Shown: positions 52,257-60,310 of the stretch, one piece after another
How positions within the stretch are numbered: the stretch's first letter is position 1
Layout of the letters: every line of letters begins with the position of its first letter
NCBI GenBank assembly: GCA_964398365.1
Contig: CAYNMC010000014.1
Location: 1 to 60,915, forward strand
Direction: 5' to 3'
DNA length: 60,915 bases
DNA from: CAYNMC01 sp964398365
Lineage (GTDB): Bacteria > Patescibacteriota > Microgenomatia > UBA1400 > CAYNMC01
The notes under the pieces: model-generated
Database searches by the model: none
Seen by the model: the letters and a program-made list of their open reading frames with translations, nothing else
What the model was told of the DNA's origin: nothing
Made by a program: the position numbers and the translations under genes

Positions 52257-53033
52257 TTAAAATGAGCGTTGACGAAAAATCACGGAGATTAGAAATAAAA
52301 CAACGTTAAAGACTATCACCAGCGGCCCGGTAGGCATAAAAACTAAGGGAGCAAGAAGAATTCCCAAAGTTGCCGAAATCGTTCCAAAAAAAACCGCTAA
52401 AATTTTATAAGTTTTTAAATCTTGGCTGAAATTTTTAGCCGCAGCCGAAGGAATAGCAATAAGGCCGGCGGTAATTAGACCACCTACCAAATAGACACCC
52501 AAAGCAATAACCATAGCGACACTTAACAAGTAAAGGAAGTTATTTAATTTAATATTAACGCCTTCAATTGCGGCTAAGTCTTCAAAAACGTTGATGAGCA
52601 TCATTTTTTGATAAAACCTCTTTATAAGGAAAAAAACGAGCAGACTTAAAACCACGATGATTATAGTTTCGTTAAAGCTTATTTTTTCAATGATGCCCAT
52701 CATTGCCTCTTCGGCTTTATCGATTGGTAAAAAAAGAAGAGTGGTGCCGACGCCAGCCGCAAAAATAATCGCCGCTAGATTTTCCAGGGGTAATTTTGTT
52801 TTTTCTTCCAAGAACCAAATAAAGATAACCCCTAAAACAACAAAAGGAAAGACGCCCAAAGTAAGATTAAAGCCAAAAATTAAAGCTAGGGCTACTCCAG
52901 GAAAGGCCAAATGAGCCAAAGGATCGGCCACTGCCGACATTTTTTTAGATAGCATCAAGGTACCAAGATAGCCAGCCACCCCACTGATAAAGCCGCCGCT
53001 GATTAAACTAAAAATCAGTTGAGAGGAGAACAT
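52257..53033 (-). CDS. Zn/Mn-type metal ABC transporter permease
   Basis: A 258-residue, roughly eight-helix membrane protein of the ABC-3 (ZnuB/MntB) family, identified by ADPLAHLAFPGVALAL near 36-51 and the later GGLITAGLIAIPSAAA. It imports a divalent metal with the ATPase encoded 6 bp upstream. No metal-binding lipoprotein gene (ZnuA type) is in the window, so it may use a distant one. Zinc versus manganese cannot be decided. Confidence 0.88.
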   Translation of the reverse strand: MFSSQLIFSLISGGFISGVAGYLGTLMLSKKMSAVADPLAHLAFPGVALALIFGFNLTLGVFPFVVLGVIFIWFLEEKTKLPLENLAAIIFAAGVGTTLLFLPIDKAEEAMMGIIEKISFNETIIIVVLSLLVFFLIKRFYQKMMLINVFEDLAAIEGVNIKLNNFLYLLSVAMVIALGVYLVGGLITAGLIAIPSAAAKNFSQDLKTYKILAVFFGTISATLGILLAPLVFMPTGPLVIVFNVVLFLISVIFRQRSF

Positions 53034-53039
53034 TTTAGT

Positions 53040-53735
53040 TTAACGATGTTCATAAAATTTAATCTCGGTGTCAAAAATTTGTGTCAATATTTTCGGACTT
53101 AAAATTGACTTTGGTGGTCCAAAACAAGGGTGGCCTTTACGCTGTAAGCATAAAACATTAGTTGAGTTTTTGTAGACGATATTTAAATCATGGGTAACCA
53201 AAAAAATAGTGAGATTTTCTTTTCGCCAAATAGTCTGAATTAAAGAATAAATAGTTTCTCCGCCGCCAATATCGATGCCAGTTGTGGGTTCATCAAAAAA
53301 AAGCACTTGAGGGTGAGAAACTAAAGTCCAGGCTACCAACATTCTTTGGAACTGACCGCTAGATAAACTGTTAGCAGCTTTTAAAAAAATTTCTTTTTTT
53401 AAACCAACTAAAGTTAAAAATTTGTTTATTTCTTCAGTGGAAGGGGGTTGATTTTTTAAGAAAAAAAAGTCTTTTACCGTCAAGGGAAAGTCTTTTAAGC
53501 TTAACTGATTTAGTCCTTGAGGTAAATAAGCGATTTTAAGTTTTTGATGCCAGTGGATTTCTCCTTCATAAGGTAAAAATCCCAAGAGGGTTTTTAAAAG
53601 TACGGTTTTACCGGCACCGTTGGCACCCAAAATAGTTAAAATTTCTCCTTGATTAACCTGAAAAGACAAATTTTTGAGAATTTTTTGCCCAGCTAACTTG
53701 ACATTTAAATTTTTAACTGTTAAAAGTATTGCCAT
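53040..53735 (-). CDS. Metal ABC transporter ATP-binding protein (ZnuC-like)
   Basis: A 231-residue ABC ATPase. Walker A is GANGAGKT at 37-44, the signature is LSSGQFQRM (a LSGGQ variant) near 123, and Walker B is VLFFDEPTTGID near 145. It energises the permease encoded just downstream. It lies 26 bp after gdh and belongs to the same minus-strand run arsR-gdh-ATPase-permease. Confidence 0.9.
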   Translation of the reverse strand: MAILLTVKNLNVKLAGQKILKNLSFQVNQGEILTILGANGAGKTVLLKTLLGFLPYEGEIHWHQKLKIAYLPQGLNQLSLKDFPLTVKDFFFLKNQPPSTEEINKFLTLVGLKKEIFLKAANSLSSGQFQRMLVAWTLVSHPQVLFFDEPTTGIDIGGGETIYSLIQTIWRKENLTIFLVTHDLNIVYKNSTNVLCLQRKGHPCFGPPKSILSPKILTQIFDTEIKFYEHR

Positions 53736-53761
53736 TTAAATTCATTTAAATTTTAAAATTC

Positions 53762-54991
53762 TTATTTAATTCTGCCGCGTAATTTTTCAGCTGATAAAAT
53801 TTTACCGATGGCAAGACTATAGGCGGCTTGCCGCAAGTTTGAAACTTTTGGTTTTTGTTGGTATCTTACATAAACGCGTTGCCAATTGCGCTCCATTTTC
53901 TTTTGCAAGAGTCTCCGCAAATAAGCTTCGTCCAAAATTTGACCAGTTCGATTTTGGGCCCACTCGAAGTAACTAACAATTACGCCGCCAGAATTAGCCA
54001 AAATATCAGGAATAATAATTTTTTTCTTTTCAGCCAAGATGGCTTCGGCAGCATAACTTATTGGGCCATTGGCGATTTCCACCAGATAACTTGCTTGAAT
54101 TTTTTCGACATTATCTTTGGTAATCTGATTTTCCAAGGCCGCTAAAATTAAAATGTCCACCCTTAATTCCAAAAGCTCCGCATTGCTGATTTTCTCTCCT
54201 TGCTTGAAGTTATTAACGCTTTGACCACTTTTTTTAAAATCAGTCAAGGCTTTAATGTTTAAACCCTTTTTTCTGTAAATACCCCCTTTACTGTCAGAGA
54301 CAGCCACAATCTTCAACCCATCTTTCGCTAATTTTTTAGCCATGAAAGAACCAGCATTGCCAAAACCCTGGATAGCCACGGTGAGATTTTTTTTAGGTTT
54401 TAAAAATTTGGCAATCATTGCCTTGGTGACGAGATAACCACCTTGAGCTGTGGCATCCTCCCTTAAACTAATACCTCCAAGTTCAAGCGGTTTACCGGTA
54501 ATCATTCCTGGTTCATGGTGACCAACTTTCTTTTCAAATTCATCGAGCATCCAAGCCATAATTTGCGCATCAGTGTAAACATCGGGTGCGGGAATATCTT
54601 TATCTTGCCCAAGATACTTATAAAAGGCATCAATATAGCCGCGACTAACTTCTTCCAGCTCTGTTTTGTCAGCCTTTTTGGGATCAAATTTAACTCCCCC
54701 TTTAGCTCCACCATAAGGAATTTCAGCTAAAGCATTTTTTAAAGCCATCCAAAAGGCCAAAGATTTTACTTCATCCTCACTTACTTGGGGATGGAAGCGG
54801 ATGCCACCTTTTCCTGGCCCAAGCGCTTGGTTATAAATAATTCTCCACGCAGGATATTTTTTACCCCTTATCTTTAATTCCTGATAATGACTTTGACTTG
54901 GCGTTAAGAGTGGCGCCATTTGTTTATCTTTAAAATTTTCTATTTTTTGAATATCCCGTAGACGCAATAAATTATCAGTAAAAATACTCAT
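53762..54991 (-). CDS. Glutamate dehydrogenase family enzyme (Glu/Leu/Phe/Val)
   Basis: A 409-residue dehydrogenase of normal hexameric-GDH length. Substrate and catalytic-site motifs are GPGKGGIRFHP near 58 and PYGGAKGG near 94; the NAD(P)-binding part has VAIQGFGNAGSFMAKKL near 205. It links 2-oxoglutarate plus ammonia to glutamate with NAD(P)H, a common CPR nitrogen-entry enzyme. A strong AGGAGG Shine-Dalgarno lies before the ATG. It follows arsR by 19 bp. GDH is more likely than leucine dehydrogenase, but not certain. Confidence 0.9.
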   Translation of the reverse strand: MSIFTDNLLRLRDIQKIENFKDKQMAPLLTPSQSHYQELKIRGKKYPAWRIIYNQALGPGKGGIRFHPQVSEDEVKSLAFWMALKNALAEIPYGGAKGGVKFDPKKADKTELEEVSRGYIDAFYKYLGQDKDIPAPDVYTDAQIMAWMLDEFEKKVGHHEPGMITGKPLELGGISLREDATAQGGYLVTKAMIAKFLKPKKNLTVAIQGFGNAGSFMAKKLAKDGLKIVAVSDSKGGIYRKKGLNIKALTDFKKSGQSVNNFKQGEKISNAELLELRVDILILAALENQITKDNVEKIQASYLVEIANGPISYAAEAILAEKKKIIIPDILANSGGVIVSYFEWAQNRTGQILDEAYLRRLLQKKMERNWQRVYVRYQQKPKVSNLRQAAYSLAIGKILSAEKLRGRIK

Positions 54992-55010
54992 ACTTCCTCC
55001 TTTTAATAAG

Positions 55011-55271
55011 CTAGCATTTATTGATTAATTTTTTAAACTCCTTAACGAAGGCAAGATTCTTTAATTTATAACAAACTGTTTTTCCTTGACGTCTAGGTTT
55101 AAGCCAACCTGTTTTTGTCAGTACTTGCAGGTGATAAGAAACCAAGGCGAGATCAAGTTTTAATTTTTTGGCGATCTTGGAAACACAAAAATTTTGCCCT
55201 GTAAACATAAGTTTTAAGATTCGGATACGATTTGGTTCGCCTAAGACTTTTAATTTTTTGCTGTCTTTCAT
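55011..55271 (-). CDS. ArsR family winged-helix regulator
   Basis: An 86-residue protein with the ArsR fold: GEPNRIRILKLMF, a recognition-helix region DLALVSYHLQVL near 41-52 and a beta wing GWLKPRRQGKTVCYKL. One Cys (FCVSKIA) lies where metal-sensing ArsR/SmtB members carry a CxC or similar motif, and another near the C-terminus. The usual C-terminal metal helix is short, so the signal may be non-metal. It is first in the gdh-metal transporter operon, with a palindrome just upstream. Confidence 0.88.
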   Translation of the reverse strand: MKDSKKLKVLGEPNRIRILKLMFTGQNFCVSKIAKKLKLDLALVSYHLQVLTKTGWLKPRRQGKTVCYKLKNLAFVKEFKKLINKC

Positions 55272-55280
55272 AGAAAATCA

Positions 55281-55298
55281 TTCAAATATACATTTGAA
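55281..55298 (-). promoter_or_regulatory. ArsR operator palindrome
   Basis: TTCAAAT-ATAC-ATTTGAA has perfect 7-bp arms. It lies 9 bp upstream of the arsR start and touches the predicted -10, so binding would block initiation. Confidence 0.7.
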
Positions 55299-55326
55299 GG
55301 TTAGCTTGAGCCACCCTTTTTGTCAA
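55298..55326 (-). promoter_or_regulatory. arsR-gdh operon promoter
   Basis: On the minus strand TTGACA (55321-55326), a 17-bp spacer and TAACCT (55298-55303). The -35 is perfect. Transcription would start within the operator, 26 nt or less from the arsR start. Confidence 0.6.
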
Positions 55327-55338
55327 GAAGGAATTTTA

Positions 55339-55435
55339 ACCTTCTTAAGTTTTTTAGCTAATTAAGGACCTACAAAAACAGCTTATTTTTTCGAAAGTGA
55401 TATACTTTGAGAGAGAGAAAAATTCTTAAGAAGGT
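55339..55435. repeat. Long-range 11-bp inverted repeat in the arsR/7TM divergent region
   Basis: ACCTTCTTAAG (55339-55349) and CTTAAGAAGGT (55425-55435) are exact inverted copies 75 bp apart. The first arm also pairs with AAGAAGG (55325-55331) as a local hairpin. Possible role in divergent regulation; unproven. Confidence 0.4.
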
Positions 55436-55453
55436 AAAAATGACAGAGGCTGC

Positions 55454-55483
55454 TTGACAATGTCCTTTTTAAAATTTGATAAT
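55454..55483 (+). promoter_or_regulatory. Predicted leaderless promoter of the 7TM gene
   Basis: TTGACA (55454-55459), an 18-bp spacer and GATAAT (55478-55483) end 7 nt before the ATG at 55491. Confidence 0.6.
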
Positions 55484-55490
55484 TAAACTA

Positions 55491-56435
55491 ATGAGACTAT
55501 TCAGATTTTTTTTCTGCCTTTTTCTTTTTTGCTATCTTTATAAAAACTCGGTTTTTGCCCAAACGGTTTATTTTTCTGCCGAAACTTTTTCTCCGACCGA
55601 AATTGCCACCCCGGCTTCTTTGGCAACAGAGGCAACTTTGTCGGCTAAAGAAGCGACGGCAACCACGAGTTTGAGCGAGAAATCAATAGAGAAAAAAAGT
55701 GATATTACCGAGCCTACGGCCGAAGTTAAAGGTAAACTTGAGCGTTATTTAATGGAACAGAAACTTGAGCCTTTAAGCTGGCATAATTTTCTTCAGTATT
55801 TTATTCGGCAAATAATTAAAGATGGCGTGCCGGCAAATACGATTGTTTTAGTTTTACTCTTACCCGTAGTTGCCGCTTTGATTGCTTCTGCTCGTCATCT
55901 TATTGGTTTACGTGGTTTTGGTATTTTTACCCCGGCAATGGTGGCGATTGCTTTCTTGGCTACCGGCATTGTTGCGGGCTTACTTTTGTTTGCTACCATT
56001 CTTTTTATGGGAAGTCTTGCCCGGGTGATTTTAAAGAGGCTGCGTTTACAATATTTACCAAGAATGGCTTTGCTTTTGTGGTTTATTTCCCTTGGAGTTT
56101 TGGGAATTTTGGCAGCCTCCCCCTTTATTGCCCAACCAAATTTAACTACGGTGACCATTTTTCCGATTTTATTAATGATTTTACTGGCAGAGAATTTTAT
56201 TGAGCTACAGGCAGGGGGAAACATGCGTGAAGCCATTAAAATCACCACCGAAACTTTACTCATTGCCCTTATTTGTTATTTGGTGATGAGTTTGGAGGAA
56301 TTACAAAAATTTGTGCTTTTGAAACCCGAATTGACGGTTTTCGGGGTGGCGGTTTATAACCTGTTTATTGGTAAGTATGTGGGTTTAAGATTGATGGAAT
56401 ACTGGCGCTTCCGCCAGATTATCAAAAATGGCTAG
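55491..56435 (+). CDS. 7TM protein related to the transglutaminase-linked 7TM family
   Basis: With the ATG at 55491 the protein has 314 residues. A signal peptide (about 1-23) is followed by a Ser/Thr/Glu/Ala-rich linker (to about 105) and seven hydrophobic helices in the last about 200 residues. Motifs such as SARHLIGLRGFGIFTPAMVA match the membrane part of proteins annotated elsewhere as inactive transglutaminase fused to 7TM helices. The transglutaminase domain appears missing. Its stop overlaps the ATP-grasp gene by 8 bp, the same neighbour this family usually has. Confidence 0.8.
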   Translation: MRLFRFFFCLFLFCYLYKNSVFAQTVYFSAETFSPTEIATPASLATEATLSAKEATATTSLSEKSIEKKSDITEPTAEVKGKLERYLMEQKLEPLSWHNFLQYFIRQIIKDGVPANTIVLVLLLPVVAALIASARHLIGLRGFGIFTPAMVAIAFLATGIVAGLLLFATILFMGSLARVILKRLRLQYLPRMALLLWFISLGVLGILAASPFIAQPNLTTVTIFPILLMILLAENFIELQAGGNMREAIKITTETLLIALICYLVMSLEELQKFVLLKPELTVFGVAVYNLFIGKYVGLRLMEYWRFRQIIKNG

Positions 56436-57696
56436 CGCCTCCTCAATTTTGGGTTTAAATGCCCGTAACCACCTTTTCCAAGCAAGATACAACCTGAAAA
56501 CAGGCAAAGCCATTGCCGATTCTAAACTGGCAACCAAAGAATTTTTAAAAAAACATAAAATTTTAACCCCCGAGCTTTATGGTGTTTTTAAACAGCCTGC
56601 AGATGTTTCAAAGTTTGCTTGGGGAAAATTAACAGATAATTTTGTGATTAAACCTACGGGTGGCTTTGCAGGCAGTGGGATTTTGATTGTCAAAGAAAGA
56701 ATTTCCACTGAAGAATTTAGGCTCATTAATCAAGAAAGGGTGAAACTTGATGATTTAAAACTTCATATTTTGGATATTTTGGAAGGCCAATATCATCTTC
56801 GCAATTTACCCGGAGTGGCTATTATCGAGGAAAGAATTCCCATTCACCCGTTTTTTCGGCGTTATGTCTATCAAGGAACACCAGATATAAGAGTGGTGGT
56901 TTTTAATTTAATTCCGGCGATGGCCATGATGAGGTTTCCGACGGCAGAATCTAAAGGCAAGGCCAATTTGCATCAGGGAGCCATTGGCGCCGGTATAAAC
57001 TTGGTTAACGGTCAAACTACTTATGGTGTTTGGTGGGATGAACCAATCCGCTTGATACCCGGTAAAAATTTACAAATTTCAGGTTTGAAAATTCCCTTTT
57101 GGGATCAAATTTTACTGAACGCGGTTAAAATCCAGATGAAACTTAAAAGTTTAGGCTTTTTGGCGGTTGATTTTTTAGTTGATGAAGTAAGAGGACCAAT
57201 GGTGGTGGAATTAACCGCCCGGCCAGGCCTAATGATTCAAATTGCCAATATGGCCGGTTTAAAGCGTCGTTTGGAGCGCGTTGAAGGTTTGGAAGTAGAT
57301 TCTCCAGAAAAAGGCGTCCGGATTGCCAAAGACTTATTTGGTCAACGGATAAAAGGTAAAAAAAGAGAAGAGTTGAAAATTTTTGAAACCATAGAAATTT
57401 TAGATAGCCGAAAAAGAAAAATCAAAGTGGAGGCAAAAATTGATACCGGTGCTTACAGAACTTCAATTGATCGTGATTTAGCTAAAAATTTAGGTTTGCT
57501 TCAGAAGAAAAATATTTTATGGAAAGACTATTATCGGTCTTCTTTGGGTCGGGAAGAACGGCCGATTATCGGTTTAACGGTTTGGTTAGGTGGCAAAAAA
57601 CTCATCACCACCGCTTCGGTAGCCAGAAGGGAAAATATGCGCCGAAAAATTATTATTGGCAGAAGAGATTTAGGTGGGTATATAATTAGGCCTTAA
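56428..57696 (+). CDS. RimK-like ATP-grasp ligase fused to a RimB-type retropepsin-like protease
   Basis: A 422-residue fusion. Residues about 1-290 form an ATP-grasp ligase of the alpha-L-glutamate ligase-like group (NFVIKPTGGFAGSGI near 71, MVVELTARPGLMIQIAN near 259). Residues about 318-422 match the RimB/DUF785 aspartic-protease-like family, with active-site context DTGA at 339-342. In other bacteria these are separate proteins of a conserved locus with the 7TM protein. Such ligases add glutamates to protein or peptide ends and the protease would remove or process them. The target is unknown. The fusion supports that the two act together. Confidence 0.87.
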   Translation: MASASSILGLNARNHLFQARYNLKTGKAIADSKLATKEFLKKHKILTPELYGVFKQPADVSKFAWGKLTDNFVIKPTGGFAGSGILIVKERISTEEFRLINQERVKLDDLKLHILDILEGQYHLRNLPGVAIIEERIPIHPFFRRYVYQGTPDIRVVVFNLIPAMAMMRFPTAESKGKANLHQGAIGAGINLVNGQTTYGVWWDEPIRLIPGKNLQISGLKIPFWDQILLNAVKIQMKLKSLGFLAVDFLVDEVRGPMVVELTARPGLMIQIANMAGLKRRLERVEGLEVDSPEKGVRIAKDLFGQRIKGKKREELKIFETIEILDSRKRKIKVEAKIDTGAYRTSIDRDLAKNLGLLQKKNILWKDYYRSSLGREERPIIGLTVWLGGKKLITTASVARRENMRRKIIIGRRDLGGYIIRP

Positions 57697-57817
57697 GTTT
57701 CCGCCAATAAATTTCTCACGAAAAAGATTCTCCAAAACTCTAAAATTCCTATATTCAAAAGCTGCTGGTAAGAACCCGCACTGAAAAAAACTGATTTTTA
57801 AAAATCGAGTTTGTGCC
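57697..57817. other. Intergenic stretch without recognised feature
   Basis: Between the fusion gene and the decayed frame starting near 57818 I see no promoter, RNA or terminator that can be supported. Confidence 0.4.
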
Positions 57818-58214
57818 AACATTGAATCTTTTAAAAAATTTAATGAATTATTGCCGCCGGTTTTTAGCAACCAGAAGATGATAATATCTTGATTGAGGAT
57901 ATATCAAGGGAAAAATTATTAATTTTAGTCGTCAGTGACAAGCTTTCGGCCGTGACGGAATTAATGTCCACCATGGTGTCGGTGATGGTAGAAGCAATAT
58001 CGCCAGCTTATCCCAAAATTTAATCAAAATCCATTGGTGGAAAAAAAGAAGTAAAAAGGGAGAAAGGATTATGCTTGGACAAAATGCCAACATTAATACT
58101 GGTGGCATCGGGAAAGATACGACCGATGAAGTCAGTCAGGAATTAAAAGAGGTGGCGATTAAAGCCACAAAAATGATATTATCCAGTTTTAGGCAAGCCA
58201 AGAAGAGTCGTTGA
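57818..58214 (+). pseudogene. Decayed coding remnant, family not recognised
   Basis: Several short plus-strand frames join into protein-like text only with frame changes: a piece near 57818-57900 (NIESFKKFNELLPPVFSN), one near 57869-57940 (EDDNILIEDISREKLLILVV) and a 92-codon open frame 57939-58214 (GRDGINVHHGVGDGRSNI, later GQNANINTGGIGKDTTDE) that follows a stop and has no proper start of its own. Codon use looks coding in each piece. This suggests a gene broken by at least two frameshifts. It lies next to a clearly broken gene on the other strand. I cannot name the family. Confidence 0.45.
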
Positions 58215-58252
58215 TGAAGTATAATCCCCATAAACCATAATTATTTTTGTAG

Positions 58253-59591
58253 TTAATTTAAATCAGCTTCGTTTATCCCCAGCTCTTGCAAAATCCAGAT
58301 ATGTCTGGGGTTAGCCGGATCACACTTACCCACATTAAACCTTAGCATTTCTTCAGGTTTTTTCCGACGACATCCCAAACACCGATATTGCCCTCACTAT
58401 AAAATGATATCTTTAGTAAAACAAATACCAGCAGTGGCACAATCAGTTTCTCTAAAGGTTCGGATACAATGATTCCAGGCTTTGGTTTGAGTTTCTTGCT
58501 TGGCCTCTGCCGGACTTTTGCCGCTACGCATGGCTTCAAAAGTAAAATATTTTTCCATAATCCCGAAAACTTCTCTAAAATTTCTCGGTTTACCATCTAG
58601 GCCGGCGGCTAAATTAATAGCCAAATGACCTTCCAAATCGGTAAAGTCGCTCACTTTTCCTTCAATTACTTGCTTGCGGAGGGTGGCCACGCCTTCTCCC
58701 CCTTGTTCATATCTGTCCAAACCTAAACCTAAAAGCATAAGCCTGCTTCTTTCACCCTTGATTCTTCTTACCACATGAGTTCCGATTTCATGGACAATTA
58801 AAGCCTTCAACTTTCTGATCATTAAAGTTCTAGATTCAGGAAATTTTACCGTTTTTTGCTCTTGGTTAACGCTGATGCCGGTTTTACTGGAAGTATCAAT
58901 CGCCACCTGCCAGCCTTCAGCTTTCAAGGTGGTTAAAGCTTGCTCAAAAGCCAGTTTGATCCCTTGGGCGTCAAAATTTTCTATTCCTTCAGAAATGGTG
59001 ATTAAAGAACCGAATTCTTTTAAGGTTGCGGTTTGTGCCGCCTGGATACTTTCTTCGCTGGGTAAAGAAGAAATTTTTACCGGCGGCAGATTTCAGGAAG
59101 AGATTCATTAAGCGCTTGCGCTGCTTGACGAAGATCAGCATTGTCTGAAACTAAATATGGCTGGAGAGTGGCACGTAAAGATGTGTAGGCAAAAATTTCT
59201 GGGTTGGGCTTGCCGTAAACAAACTCGCCATATCTTTTAAACCGCCGCATCTCATGGTTAGCGACCGCTTTCAGCAGGCGCACTTCGGCAATTTTTTCAT
59301 TCAGCCGCCAGCGATAAGCCTGCATTACTGTAGGATTGAATTCAGTTGCTAGAACGTCCTTTTTTAAAACCAATAAAGCTTGTTCCTTTTTATCTAAATC
59401 TTCAGGATTTAAGTTAGGGTAGTCAAGAGTGGGATTTTCAATTTCTTCGGCTAAAAATTGTCTTTTTTGTTCTTCCCTATCAGCTTTTTCTTCATCCAAA
59501 TATTCGTAGGCTTGAAATGAACCGGCTTGTTCAAAACGCCGCTGCCATTGAGTATCCAAGGACGGCTTGGTGGTTCAATTGCTTCAAACAT
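58253..59591 (-). pseudogene. Broken DUF1704/tyrosine-carboxypeptidase-like metallopeptidase gene
   Basis: Read from an ATG at 59591 this region gives one continuous protein of about 440 residues only if four frameshifts are bridged: near 59555, near 59087 (GCCGGCGG), near 58400 (a T run) and near 58362 (an A6 run). The pieces hold the zinc motif HEIGTHVVR and the downstream EQGGEGVA, a form of the QEGLA motif of DUF1704, the family that includes tubulin tyrosine carboxypeptidases. The C-terminal reading ends PANPRHIWILQELGIN. Catalytic residues remain, so decay is recent, or the assembly carries errors. A ligase-plus-carboxypeptidase pairing with the neighbouring ATP-grasp gene would make sense functionally. 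Confidence 0.75.
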
Positions 59592-59812
59592 AAGTTTTAA
59601 TTAGTAATTATATCAAGTTAATAATTTTTGAACAAATCAAGATTGATGCCTTTATAGGTTTTCAGATCAGATTGCAGTAATCGCCTTTCTTTGATTTTGA
59701 TGAAACTTAAAGATAGCATTTCTGTTAAAGTGTTAAAGAACTTATTTTTTCCATAACACTTTGTATTATATAATGAATTTGCGCTAAGATAGAGTTAAAG
59801 GAGGTGAGAAAA
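59592..59812. other. AT-rich intergenic region with promoter for the 59813 gene
   Basis: A TATAAT lies in the TATTATATAATG stretch near 59764-59775, about 40 bp before the start, with no convincing -35. Nothing else is recognised. Confidence 0.4.
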
Positions 59813-60040
59813 ATGGCAGATAAAAAAACTTTATCTCACTGTTTATGGTGTCACCACCCGATTCTTAAAAAATCAATTGAGTTTTATTGTTTACTTTGGA
59901 CGGTGATTGGCTTAATTTTTCTTTTGATGATGATTTGGGGAATGTTTCAGTATAAGACTTTAGGCAAAAGCATGTGGGGTTGGTCAAGAGCTCCGGCAAT
60001 GATGCAACAAAAAACTAATTCTTTTCAACCAAACTATTAG
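59813..60040 (+). CDS. Small single-pass membrane protein with N-terminal Cys/His motif
   Basis: A 75-residue protein. A short N-terminal segment has CLWCHHP (residues 10-16), a possible metal or redox site, then one membrane helix (about 29-46) and a short polar tail. A strong AAAGGAGGTGA lies before the ATG at 59813; an upstream in-frame GTG overlaps that Shine-Dalgarno and is less likely. No family is recognised. Confidence 0.7.
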   Translation: MADKKTLSHCLWCHHPILKKSIEFYCLLWTVIGLIFLLMMIWGMFQYKTLGKSMWGWSRAPAMMQQKTNSFQPNY

Positions 60041-60069
60041 CCATTTTAAATTTTTTTGAAGAGAAAGTG

Positions 60070-60140
60070 AGGTCAGGGCGGGAATTGCACCCGCCTTCCC
60101 GGTTTTGCAGACCGGTGCATCACTTCTCTGCCACCTGACC
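60070..60140 (-). tRNA. tRNA-Cys (anticodon GCA)
   Basis: A 71-nt cloverleaf on the minus strand. Acceptor arms GGTCAGG/CCTGACC carry discriminator U73, and the anticodon loop CTGCAAA reads GCA on a CCGGT/ACCGG stem. The T stem is GCGGG/CCCGC. CCA is not encoded. The T loop is TGCAATT, with G at position 55 instead of U, and the D loop has A where G18 is expected; see findings. A TATAAT on the minus strand at 60167-60172 is a likely -10. Confidence 0.93.
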
Positions 60141-60216
60141 GTTGACTTTTAAGGACCTTCTTTGTTATTATAACATTATTATGTAGTTGAAAATTGAGAA
60201 CAAAAGTCGTCTTTTT

Positions 60217-60240
60217 AAATCCGGCTTTTGCCGGTTTTTT
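60217..60240 (+). terminator. Rho-independent terminator upstream of the rRNA operon
   Basis: CCGGC-TTTT-GCCGG followed by six T's is a classic intrinsic terminator on the plus strand. It would end transcripts from the 59813 gene and insulate the rRNA promoter. Confidence 0.8.
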
Positions 60241-60255
60241 GACCGACAAAGTACT

Positions 60256-60284
60256 TTGACAAGCAAAATAAAAAGAGGTAAGGA
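60256..60284 (+). promoter_or_regulatory. Predicted rRNA operon promoter
   Basis: TTGACA (60256-60261), a 17-bp spacer and TAAGGA (60279-60284). The start would lie about 20 bp before the mature 16S 5' end. The -10 is imperfect. Confidence 0.45.
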
Positions 60285-60310
60285 TATTAATTTGAATAAG
60301 TGATAGGAAT

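Noticed and set aside
55340..55356. Intrinsic terminator (hairpin plus T run) upstream of the 7TM gene
   Set aside because: The AAGAAGG/CCTTCTT hairpin followed by T's points along the plus strand, but no plus-strand gene ends nearby, so a regulatory repeat is a better reading.
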